Shown here: one piece after another, positions 1 through 5,649 of the stretch
Position numbering within the stretch: the first letter of the stretch is position 1
How the letters are laid out: each line of letters starts with the position of its first letter
Assembly: GCA_011390035.1 (NCBI GenBank)
Contig: JAABTE010000135.1
Coordinates: forward strand, 1 to 7,082
DNA from: Desulfobacteraceae bacterium
GTDB taxonomy: Bacteria; Desulfobacterota; Desulfobacteria; Desulfobacterales; JAABSP01
Direction: 5' to 3'
Length of the DNA stretch: 7,082 bases
Notes under the pieces: model-generated
Seen by the model: the letters and a program-made list of their open reading frames with translations, nothing else
Databases searched by the model: none
Told to the model about the DNA's origin: nothing
Made by a program: the position numbers and the translations under genes

Positions 1-886
1 GGGCATCATCGTCCCCGGCGGCCGGGATCTCCGGCGCCAGCCGCTCCAGATCTCCCCGGAGCCGCTCCATTTCTCCCTGGACGGCCCCCTGCCGCTGGAA
101 TTCCGCCAGCTTCCGATCAATGGCCGCCCGGGCGCGATCGAACCGCTCCCGCATGGGATGGGCGCCTTCCGCGTCAATCCCATGCCACTGCTCGGCGGTC
201 TCGGACAGGGCGACAGGGCAGTCGGCCCAGCTTTCCGCGGCGATCAGCTCCTCCAGGCGGATGCAGCAGGCCTCCAGCTCCCAGCGCCGCCGCTCGTCCG
301 CCGGCGGCGCCTCGAACAGGGTCCGGATGCGATCTGCCGCCGCCCGGCGCACCTTCTTTCCCGAGGCGCTCCGGGCCAGCCGCTCCAGCAGGCGCCGGTC
401 CGAAAGGCGCGAGACCACAGCCATGCCCACCTGGGGGCCGCAGTTATTCTCCGCAACCTGGCACAGGATGGCCGGGGTGTCGATCCGGTGCAGGGCGGCA
501 AGGCGCGCGCCCACCGATTCGTCCTCCCACGCGATGGCCCCCAGCAGCCGCTCATCCTCGATGGCGTCCACAAGGGCCATTTTCTCCGCCTCGTCAAGGC
601 TGGCGGCAAGGCGCCGGCGCAGCAGGCTGTCCCGCCGCTCCGCCAGTGCCGCTCGAAGCTCATCGGCGCCCTGGGCGGACGGGGTCAGCGCCGCTATAAC
701 CGCCGATAGAACGGCCGGATCATCGATCCGCCGGATGGCGGCCAGACGCGCGGCCGGATGGGCGTCGCCCAGGGCGACTTTCTGAAAGATCGCCGCATCG
801 GGCGGCTCCATGTCCCGGATGGCCGCGGCGCGGACATCGGGATTGCTGTTTCGCCATTTGGGTACAATAAAATCCTTGAGGGTCAT
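1..886 (-). CDS. HEAT-repeat / DUF349 domain protein, N-terminal part (3' end outside window)
   Basis: The minus strand is open without a stop from an ATG at 886-884 to the window edge, 295 codons, so the protein is incomplete at its C-terminus. It begins MTLKDFIVPKWR. Residues about 15-200 form alpha-helical HEAT-like units that recur with the pattern 'D..v.aRlaAi.rIdDpa.L' (for example around residues 41-60 and again around 135-155). Residues about 200-260 match the DUF349 pattern: W220, then W234 in 'EQWHGID', then F249 in 'RERFDRAR', followed by a charged, probably coiled-coil stretch. A strong-looking AGAGGA sits 8 bases before the ATG, which supports this start. No signal peptide or membrane segment is visible, so it should be cytoplasmic. 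DUF349 proteins have no firmly assigned biochemical role, so I assign none. The family call rests on motif recognition by eye. Confidence 0.82.
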   Translation of the reverse strand, partial: MTLKDFIVPKWRNSNPDVRAAAIRDMEPPDAAIFQKVALGDAHPAARLAAIRRIDDPAVLSAVIAALTPSAQGADELRAALAERRDSLLRRRLAASLDEAEKMALVDAIEDERLLGAIAWEDESVGARLAALHRIDTPAILCQVAENNCGPQVGMAVVSRLSDRRLLERLARSASGKKVRRAAADRIRTLFEAPPADERRRWELEACCIRLEELIAAESWADCPVALSETAEQWHGIDAEGAHPMRERFDRARAAIDRKLAEFQRQGAVQGEMERLRGDLERLAPEIPAAGDDDA

Positions 887-920
887 TCTCCGATTCCTCT
901 TCAGAGCAAAAGATCGCTCC

Positions 921-950
921 CCTATAGCACCATTATCCCTCAAATTTCAA
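921..950 (-). promoter_or_regulatory. Candidate proximal promoter of the DUF349 gene
   Basis: On the minus strand TTGAAA (950-945) is followed after 18 bases by TATAGG (926-921). This matches 5 of 6 and 4 of 6 consensus sigma70 positions. It would start a transcript near 913, about 27 bases before the ATG at 886, leaving room for the AGAGGA ribosome site. The -10 box is weak, so this is a tentative call. Confidence 0.35.
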
Positions 951-964
951 CTCCCGAATTCACG

Positions 965-1017
965 GACGCGGCGAGCCGTCAGGATCGGCTCCCACAAGTC
1001 GATGGATGAGCCGCGTC
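965..1017. repeat. Nested inverted repeat in the DUF349 leader
   Basis: GACGCGGC at 965-972 is the exact reverse complement of GCCGCGTC at 1010-1017. Directly inside the left arm, GAGCCG (973-978) pairs with CGGCTC (986-991) across a 7-base loop. No T-run follows on either strand, so it is not a standard intrinsic terminator. It may be a structured leader of the minus-strand DUF349 transcript. Function is unknown. Confidence 0.45.
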
Positions 1018-1065
1018 GATCCAGGATAAGAAAGGAGGACTTTCAGACTCGGAACAAAATCTCTT

Positions 1066-1094
1066 CTTATAATGAATCCTTGTAGATGAAGCAA
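1066..1094 (-). promoter_or_regulatory. Candidate distal promoter of the DUF349 gene
   Basis: On the minus strand TTGCTT (1094-1089) is followed by a 17-base spacer and TATAAG (1071-1066). The spacing is ideal, the -10 box has 5 of 6 consensus bases, and the -35 box has only 3 of 6. If used, it gives a leader of roughly 170 bases that contains the nested inverted repeat at 965-1017. Confidence 0.3.
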
Positions 1095-1119
1095 AGCGGA
1101 TGAAGCGGGCAAGGGGGGA

Positions 1120-2361
1120 TCAGAAGTTGATCTGTATTCGGCCGTAGGCGGCGGGCTTGGCGTCCTTAAGGGCGGAATCCTCGCGCCCCACGGGGATCTG
1201 GGCCGACAGGCTCACGTTGACATCCTCGCCGGCGCTCCAGACCAGCCAGGGGTTGACGATGACGGAGGGGTCATTGGCATTTATGATGTTATAAAGCTCC
1301 AGGGAGGTCATCCGGGTGATGGGAAACCGGGCGCCCACAAACAGGTTGTCCCTGCCGATGGCCTGGCGCTCTTCGTTGAGATAGGCCATCCGCTCGTTAT
1401 AAGTATAGTCCTCGGCCGAGGCGCGGCCCTGCCCCTCCTGGTAGTACTCCAGCACCAGGTAGAGCTTGTTTTCAAAGGTGTAGTCGATGCCCACCAGGAA
1501 GCGGGAATGATCCCGGGCGAAATCGTCCTTCACCGTATGCTCCGGCTGTTTATCCATGCTCAGCCAGGCCCGGCCGCCCTCGGCGTGGACGCCGATGCCG
1601 CCCAGCTCTCCGGAAATACCGGCGGCCAGCAGCCGCCAGCGCACGGGGATGACGGCGGTCTCCGGCGTGACCAGGCCGTTTTCCAGCCCCTGGTAATCGG
1701 TCTTGTCCTGTCGGGCCTCGGCGTAATGGATGGCCAGGTCCCACACGCCGGCGTGGGTCTTCATCTGAACCTGATAGCCGGCGTCCTCCGGCTCGAAGGC
1801 GAAATCGGACGGATCATTCGGATCGCCGTCGAAAACATACAGGGTGTCGAGCCGGGCGGCCTCTCCCAGCCGATAGGACATATAGGCGCCAGGCACGATC
1901 CGCCCGCCGTAGAGCGGGTCCATGGGGCCGCCGGACTGGAAAGGGTCAAAAGGCTTGAACCCATATCCGATCCCGGACGCGTATCGCTGGGGCCCCACCC
2001 GGAGCAGCAGATCGCCGCCGGCCGGCCCCAGACGGGTCTCGGGGGCGCCCGACATGACGGGGTCTGAAAGCGCCCCTCCCGAAGACGGCGCGTCGAGTCG
2101 GGGGGTTGCGACCGCCGGGATCTGGGGCGGTCCCGCCGACGGGGCATCGGGAAAAATCACCCGCCGAATGCGCTCGTCCATGGGCCGCATGGCCTCGGCC
2201 CGGCCACCTTCCCAGGAAAGCGCCCCATCCGCGCCCAGAGCGCCGGACGGCGGCCCCAGCATCCACAAAAGCCCAAGCAGCAGGAAAATTCCCGCCCACG
2301 GGCCATCATGGCCGCCGCGCCGGACTGATGCGTGTCGCTGGTTTTGAAAATATCGCCCCAA
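1120..2361 (-). CDS. Predicted outer-membrane beta-barrel protein
   Basis: This 413-residue protein has a basic N-terminus (residues 1-20), a hydrophobic core IFLLLGLLWML at 25-35, and a likely signal-peptidase site after ALGA (residue 44). A Pro/Ala/Gly-rich periplasmic stretch of about 65 residues follows. The rest (about 112-413) is short alternating strands rich in aromatics and Gly, ending in 'GRIQINF'. The terminal Phe is the usual assembly signal for BAM-inserted barrels. The block near residues 118-150 (LRVGPQRYASGIGYGFKPFDPF) resembles large porin-like barrels of the DUF1302/alginate-export kind, but I cannot assign a substrate. The start is TTG (2361-2359): there is no in-frame ATG or GTG before Met34, which lies inside the signal core. 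The TTG has AGGGGG about 9 bases upstream and sits about 36 bases after the predicted transcription start. An in-frame TAG lies shortly upstream. Export and barrel class are fairly secure; exact function is not. Confidence 0.8.
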   Translation of the reverse strand: MGRYFQNQRHASVRRGGHDGPWAGIFLLLGLLWMLGPPSGALGADGALSWEGGRAEAMRPMDERIRRVIFPDAPSAGPPQIPAVATPRLDAPSSGGALSDPVMSGAPETRLGPAGGDLLLRVGPQRYASGIGYGFKPFDPFQSGGPMDPLYGGRIVPGAYMSYRLGEAARLDTLYVFDGDPNDPSDFAFEPEDAGYQVQMKTHAGVWDLAIHYAEARQDKTDYQGLENGLVTPETAVIPVRWRLLAAGISGELGGIGVHAEGGRAWLSMDKQPEHTVKDDFARDHSRFLVGIDYTFENKLYLVLEYYQEGQGRASAEDYTYNERMAYLNEERQAIGRDNLFVGARFPITRMTSLELYNIINANDPSVIVNPWLVWSAGEDVNVSLSAQIPVGREDSALKDAKPAAYGRIQINF

Positions 2362-2403
2362 GGCTGGAAACCCCCTCTCTTTACATACAGTTCCACTTTT
2401 CCA

Positions 2404-2432
2404 AGCCTAACACCGCCCCCATGCCGTGTCAA
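2404..2432 (-). promoter_or_regulatory. Sigma70-type promoter of the outer-membrane barrel gene
   Basis: On the minus strand a perfect TTGACA (2432-2427) is followed by a 17-base spacer and TAGGCT (2409-2404). The -10 box keeps only the T, A and final T of the consensus, but the perfect -35 and the spacing are good. The start would be near 2397, giving a leader of about 36 bases to the TTG codon at 2361. This supports that start. Confidence 0.55.
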
Positions 2433-2561
2433 GCATATACCAAACACAACGATATAATTTTTTATATGTTTTATTATCAGCATGTTAGGTTCGTAAGCCC
2501 AGCCATTCATGAAATCCCGCATGACCCCCTTTATCTGACCGCCATCCGCTCTTATCCTGAA

Positions 2562-2604
2562 CCCTTGGAATTCAATCCCCGGAGTTCATCCAAGGGACCT
2601 TGGG
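2562..2604. promoter_or_regulatory. CCTTGG inverted/direct repeat cluster, possible operator
   Basis: Three copies of one half-site lie together: CCCTTGG (2562-2568), its reverse complement CCAAGGG (2590-2596), and CCTTGGG (2598-2604). The last two form the tight palindrome CCAAGG-GA-CCTTGG at 2590-2603. The cluster ends 34 bases before the -35 box of the plus-strand promoter, a usual place for an activator or repressor site. No regulator can be named from the motif. Confidence 0.35.
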
Positions 2605-2637
2605 AACCGGCTTTGACGGGACCCTGAAATATTGACT

Positions 2638-2667
2638 TTGACAACGGGCGGTGCTTTCATCTATAAA
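2638..2667 (+). promoter_or_regulatory. Sigma70-type promoter of the phosphodiesterase-kinase operon
   Basis: A perfect TTGACA (2638-2643) is followed by an 18-base spacer and TATAAA (2662-2667, 5 of 6 consensus). This is the best promoter match in the window. It predicts a transcript start near 2675 and a leader of about 60 bases before the GTG at 2736. Confidence 0.7.
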
Positions 2668-2735
2668 TGATAGGGAGATGGCCGCCTTGAAAAGTCTTCA
2701 TCCGCGGCGAAAAGGGAGATTATAGGGGGACGAAG

Positions 2736-3236
2736 GTGGAAAAATCAGCGCTTGAGTACAAGCAAGTTTTTGATATCGGTCTGATATCCGACACGCACGG
2801 CCTGTTGCGGCCATCGATGGCCCGGGCGCTCAAGGGCGTGGGGCTCATCCTCCACGCCGGAGACATCGACCGGGAATGCGTGCTGACCGCCCTGGGCGAG
2901 ATCGCGCCGGTGGTGGCCGTGCGCGGCAACATGGACGGCGGAAAGTGGGCCGCGGCCCTGCCGCCCCGGGAGGCGGTGATGGCAGGCGGGGTATGGTTTT
3001 ATATCCTGCACGATCTGCACGGGCTCGACCTGGACCCGAGGGCGGCCGGATTTGGCGCGGTGGTCCACGGCCACACCCACCGGCCGGCCGTTCGGAAGGA
3101 AAATGGCGTGCTGTTCATCAATCCGGGCAGCGCCGGCCCCGCCCGGCCGGACCGGCCCGTGACGGTGGCCAGGGCCCGCGTCCGGGATGGCGCTGTGACC
3201 GCCGCCATCATCGATATCGAGGCCGGCGGCCAATGA
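2736..3236 (+). CDS. YfcE/MJ0936-type metallophosphodiesterase
   Basis: This 166-residue protein has the full set of two-metal calcineurin-like phosphoesterase motifs in order: D19-x-H21 (ISDTHG), G42-D43 (HAGD), G64-N65 (VRGNMD), H92 (ILHDLHG) and G112-H113-T-H115. Known members of this small cytosolic family (MJ0936, YfcE) are metal-dependent phosphodiesterases active mainly on artificial phosphodiesters. The natural substrate is usually unknown, and I cannot tell it here. Length is normal apart from an N-terminal extension of about 11 residues relative to the usual M-x-I-G-L-I-S-D-T-H start. The start used is GTG (2736-2738), with GGGGGA (2725-2730) five bases upstream. The stop TGA overlaps the kinase start as ATGA, so the two are probably translationally coupled and share the promoter at 2638-2667. 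Confidence 0.88.
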   Translation: MEKSALEYKQVFDIGLISDTHGLLRPSMARALKGVGLILHAGDIDRECVLTALGEIAPVVAVRGNMDGGKWAAALPPREAVMAGGVWFYILHDLHGLDLDPRAAGFGAVVHGHTHRPAVRKENGVLFINPGSAGPARPDRPVTVARARVRDGAVTAAIIDIEAGGQ

Positions 3237-5044
3237 TCGAGGCCCCGACCCCGATCGCGGAACAGGCCCCGATCGCTGAACAGACCACGATCGCGGAACA
3301 GGCGCCGATCGCTGAACATACCCCAAGGCCGGACGCCGGGCGCACCCTCTTTTCCGTGGAGGAGCGCACCATCGCCCAGGCCGAGGCCATTGTGGCGGAC
3401 CCGGAATATGCCGACAATCCCCTCACCGGCGATTTCTCCCGCCTGCTGGACAGTTACCGGAAAAGCTACAAGCAGATCCGCCGGCTCATCCGCATGGGCG
3501 ACATGCACCAGCAGCGGCTCAACCGGGCCATCCAGGAGGTGCGGGAGGCCAAGGAGATCGCCGAAGCGGCCAGCCGGGCCAAGGGCGACTTTCTGGCCAA
3601 CATGAGCCATGAGATCCGCACCCCGCTCAACGCCATGATCGGGATGACCAACCTGGCCATTGAAACCCCGGCCCCGGCCAAGGTCAAGCACTATCTGAAC
3701 ACCGTGCGCAAGGCGGCCCATACCCTCATGGCCCTGATCAACGACATCCTCGACTTTTCAAAGATCGAGGCGGGCAAGCTGGATCTGGAGCGGGTCGATT
3801 TTCTCCTTCAGGATGTGCTGGATCACCTTCGCGACATGTTCTGCGAGCGGGTTCTGGAAAAGAACCTGACCCTGGATGTGGTGGTGGATCCGCAAATCCC
3901 CCCCTGCCTGGTGGGCGATTCCCTGCGCCTGGGCCAGGTGCTGATCAACCTGACCAACAACGCCGTGAAGTTCACCGAAAAAGGCGGCGTCACCCTGCGT
4001 GTGGAAGCGGTGGACATCACCGACGAGGCCATCCACCTGAGCTTTGCCGTGGAGGATACGGGCATCGGCATCGCGCCGGAAAAAGCCAAACACCTGTTTA
4101 ACGCCTTCACCCAGGCGGACAGCTCCACCACCCGAAAGTACGGCGGCACGGGGCTGGGCCTTTCCATCTGCAAGCTGCTGGTGGAGCTGATGGACGGCCG
4201 GATCGGCGTGGAAAGCGCCCCCGGGTCGGGCAGCCGGTTTTTCTTCACTGCCGTCTTCGGGGTCTCCAGCGGCCGGGGCCGGGCGGAGGGCGACAGCCGG
4301 CGGGCCCAGCAGATCGAAACCATGGCCGCGGCCATGGAAAAAATCCAGCGCCGCCGCGTGCTGCTGGTGGAGGACAACGCCATCAATCAGGAGGTGGCCC
4401 GGGAGGTGCTGGAGAGCGCCGGGGTTCTGGTGGACATCGCCGGAAACGGCCGGGAGGCCATCGGCGCCCTTTACATCAATCAGTATGACGCGGTTCTGAT
4501 GGATGTGCAGATGCCGGAGATCGACGGGTTCGAGGCCACCCGCCTGATCCGGCGGAATCCGGATTTCAGGAATCTGCCGGTGATCGCCATGACGGCCCAT
4601 GTGATCAAGGGCGTGCGGGAGGACTGCATGGCCGCGGGCATGAACGATTACATCAGCAAGCCCATCGACAACGCCGAGCTGTTCATCACCCTGGCCCGGT
4701 GGATGCCGGAGGCGTCGGCGGCCGGGGATGACCCCCATCCGCAATCTCCATCCCAATCCCTGTCCCAGCCTCCGACCCAATCCCCGACCCAATCCCCGAC
4801 GATTCCATCCGCCGAATCGGGGCCGGCCGAACCGCTCCCGGCCGAATCGCTTCCGGCCGAACCGGCATTCACTGAAGGGGCATCCACCGAACCGGCATTC
4901 CTGAAGCGGCATCCACTGAAGCGGGTCAACCGGAAGGCGGGCCGATGGCCGCGGAACGCGAGATTCCCTCTCTTCCCGGCATTCGCATGGACCTGGCCCG
5001 AAAGCGGTTGGGCGGAAATATGGAATTGCTGCGCCGGCTGTTGA
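3233..5044 (+). CDS. Cytosolic hybrid histidine kinase (HisKA-HATPase-REC), frameshifted at 3' end
   Basis: Start ATG 3233 overlaps the preceding stop as ATGA; the frame is also open further upstream but only in the shadow of the phosphodiesterase gene. The 603-residue product opens with a four-fold PIAEQA-type repeat (7-30). A charged helical region (about 60-115) follows, then the DHp domain with phospho-acceptor H126 (MSHEIRTPLN). The ATPase domain shows N242-N243 (N box), D275TGIGI (G1) and G304GTGLGLS (G2). The receiver has E380-D381, phospho-acceptor D424 (LMDVQMP), T454 and K476. No transmembrane, PAS or other sensor domain is visible, so the input is probably a cytosolic signal or partner. 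After a repeat-rich linker (about 504-556) the last 47 residues (557-603) turn Arg/Trp/Cys-rich, unlike the rest. A one-base loss near 4900 appears to have pushed the frame off its Hpt domain. Domain calls are secure; the natural C-terminus is in doubt. Confidence 0.9.
   Translation: MIEAPTPIAEQAPIAEQTTIAEQAPIAEHTPRPDAGRTLFSVEERTIAQAEAIVADPEYADNPLTGDFSRLLDSYRKSYKQIRRLIRMGDMHQQRLNRAIQEVREAKEIAEAASRAKGDFLANMSHEIRTPLNAMIGMTNLAIETPAPAKVKHYLNTVRKAAHTLMALINDILDFSKIEAGKLDLERVDFLLQDVLDHLRDMFCERVLEKNLTLDVVVDPQIPPCLVGDSLRLGQVLINLTNNAVKFTEKGGVTLRVEAVDITDEAIHLSFAVEDTGIGIAPEKAKHLFNAFTQADSSTTRKYGGTGLGLSICKLLVELMDGRIGVESAPGSGSRFFFTAVFGVSSGRGRAEGDSRRAQQIETMAAAMEKIQRRRVLLVEDNAINQEVAREVLESAGVLVDIAGNGREAIGALYINQYDAVLMDVQMPEIDGFEATRLIRRNPDFRNLPVIAMTAHVIKGVREDCMAAGMNDYISKPIDNAELFITLARWMPEASAAGDDPHPQSPSQSLSQPPTQSPTQSPTIPSAESGPAEPLPAESLPAEPAFTEGASTEPAFLKRHPLKRVNRKAGRWPRNARFPLFPAFAWTWPESGWAEIWNCCAGC
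3251..3322 (+). repeat. Nested tandem repeat, 4 x 18 bases, in the kinase N-terminus
   Basis: Four in-frame 18-base units (starting at 3251, 3269, 3287 and 3305) each encode a PIAEQA-like hexapeptide. Units 1 and 3 use GCG for the Ala codon and units 2 and 4 use GCT. The block is therefore best read as two 36-base copies, 3251-3286 and 3287-3322, differing at 3 positions. This suggests one doubling followed by a second. Confidence 0.9.
4742..4801 (+). repeat. 12-base tandem repeat x5 in the kinase linker
   Basis: Five in-frame 12-base units starting at 4742, 4754, 4766, 4778 and 4790 encode QSPS, QSLS, QPPT, QSPT and QSPT. The last two differ only at the final base. They form a Pro/Ser/Gln/Thr-rich flexible spacer just after the receiver domain. 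Confidence 0.85.
4823..4867 (+). repeat. 15-base tandem repeat x3 in the kinase linker
   Basis: Three in-frame 15-base units at 4823, 4838 and 4853 encode PAEPL, PAESL and PAEPA. The third runs into the next, 30-base repeat family. Together with the 12-base units they build a low-complexity, disordered linker. Confidence 0.75.
4862..4920 (+). repeat. Imperfect 30/29-base direct repeat carrying the frameshift
   Basis: Copy A (4862-4891, 30 bases) encodes PAFTEGASTE. Copy B (4892-4920, 29 bases) is the same except for two substitutions and one missing A: copy A reads GCATTCACTGAAG where copy B reads GCATTCCTGAAG. With the A restored between 4900 and 4901, copy B would encode PAFTEAASTE. The reading frame would then continue as AGQPEGGPMAAEREIP into the Hpt domain. 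Confidence 0.88.
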
Positions 5045-5649
5045 AGGATTTTGCCGGCGCCTATAATGACGCGGACCGGCAAATGGCGACCCTGATCTCG
5101 GAAGGGGACGCTGCGGCCGGAATGGCCCTGGCGCATACCATCAAGGGGGTGGCCGCCAATCTGGGCGCTCAGCCCCTGGCCGAAGCGGCCCAGGCGCTGG
5201 AAGCGGATCTGAGAGACGATAAGAACCCGGCCGCCCCCCTTGCGGATTTCAGCCACGCGCTTTCCGTTGCGCTGGAATCCATCGGCCGACTGGGCGAGTG
5301 GCCGGAAAACCGGTCGTCATCCTCCGACCCCGGCGACGCCTGCCCGCCGGGGCCGGAATGGAATCGGCAATTGGCCCTTGAGCTGGATGGAGAGCTGGAC
5401 GGGCTGGCCCGGCTGATCGGCAAAAACAGCGCCCGGGCCGAGGACGCCGCCGCCGCCATCTCCGGCCGATTGCCATCCGGCCCACTGGCCGAGGCCATGG
5501 ATCAGCTCGGGGCAAAGATCCGGGGATTCGATTTTCGCGGGGCCAAAGCGCTTCTGGCGGACATCCGCCGGGGGGTGGACGCGGCGATCCTCGCCTGCCC
5601 GGACCCTTCCGGCGATCAGGATTCCGACCCGGGCGAATCGAGCCGGTAA
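4945..5649 (+). CDS. Hpt phosphotransfer domain, likely the detached C-terminus of the hybrid kinase
   Basis: As drawn, this is a 234-residue protein starting at ATG 4945. An Hpt four-helix bundle spans about residues 13-105, with phospho-acceptor H64 in AHTIKGVAANLGA. A Ser/Asp/Pro-rich spacer (about 118-135) follows, then a helical tail (about 137-215) ending with 'IRGFDFRGAKALLADI', a kind of tail often seen at the end of hybrid kinases. Its role would be to carry phosphate between the receiver D424 and another partner. Its frame differs from the kinase frame, which it overlaps by 100 bases. It is open only from just after a TGA at 4873-4875, with no earlier start codon. GGAAGG (4932-4937) lies 7 bases before the ATG, so separate translation is possible. 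The segment before the domain (IPSLPGIRMDLARKRLGGN) is typical of an internal receiver-Hpt junction, so I favour a broken fusion. No partner response regulator is seen nearby. Confidence 0.8.
   Translation: MAAEREIPSLPGIRMDLARKRLGGNMELLRRLLKDFAGAYNDADRQMATLISEGDAAAGMALAHTIKGVAANLGAQPLAEAAQALEADLRDDKNPAAPLADFSHALSVALESIGRLGEWPENRSSSSDPGDACPPGPEWNRQLALELDGELDGLARLIGKNSARAEDAAAAISGRLPSGPLAEAMDQLGAKIRGFDFRGAKALLADIRRGVDAAILACPDPSGDQDSDPGESSR

Larger units (their letters stand above)
887..1119. other. Non-coding spacer between DUF349 gene and outer-membrane gene
   Basis: This 233-base gap between two minus-strand genes holds no convincing reading frame on either strand. It contains two candidate minus-strand promoters, a nested inverted repeat, and an 8-base direct repeat GATGAAGC (1085-1092 and 1099-1106). 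Just past the outer-membrane gene stop I see no hairpin followed by a T-run, so whether transcription ends here is unclear. Confidence 0.6.
2362..2735. other. Divergent intergenic region between the barrel and phosphodiesterase genes
   Basis: This 374-base gap separates two divergently transcribed genes and is clearly more AT-rich than its flanks, most of all at 2430-2490. It holds a promoter facing each way, an AT palindrome (ATATAA-TTTT-TTATAT, 2452-2467) and a cluster of CCTTGG half-sites at 2562-2604. No reading frame here has a credible ribosome site plus coding character. Confidence 0.7.

Noticed and set aside
120..785. Long plus-strand open frames over the left end (also 158-709)
   Set aside because: Arg/Ser-rich composition typical of the antisense of a GC-rich gene. 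The minus strand encodes a coherent HEAT/DUF349 protein through the whole region.
1031..1040. Perfect AAGGAGG on the plus strand in the left intergenic region
   Set aside because: No start codon at a proper distance and no coding frame follows. It is more likely a leader hairpin element of the minus-strand gene.
1085..1107. GATGAAGC direct repeat as an operator
   Set aside because: Only two 8-base copies 14 bases apart, partly overlapping a weak -35 box. This could easily be chance.
2452..2467. AT palindrome as an intrinsic terminator
   Set aside because: The stem contains only A-T pairs, lies between divergent promoters and follows no gene end.
2876..3232. Upstream extension of the kinase frame to an ATG at 2876
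   Set aside because: The extra 119 residues are Arg/Gly-rich shadow of the phosphodiesterase. The ATG at 3233 has the typical ATGA coupling and begins the protein-like sequence.
3251..3322. CRISPR-like or intergenic repeat array
   Set aside because: Units are contiguous, in frame, without spacers, and translate to a clean hexapeptide repeat.
4892..4906. Programmed ribosomal frameshift at the kinase-Hpt junction
   Set aside because: No slippery heptamer or obvious downstream stem at the site, and the repeat comparison shows a simple missing base.
3758..4912. 384-codon open frame on the minus strand opposite the kinase
   Set aside because: His/Gln/Gly-rich composition is an antisense artefact of high GC. 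All recognised motifs lie on the plus strand.
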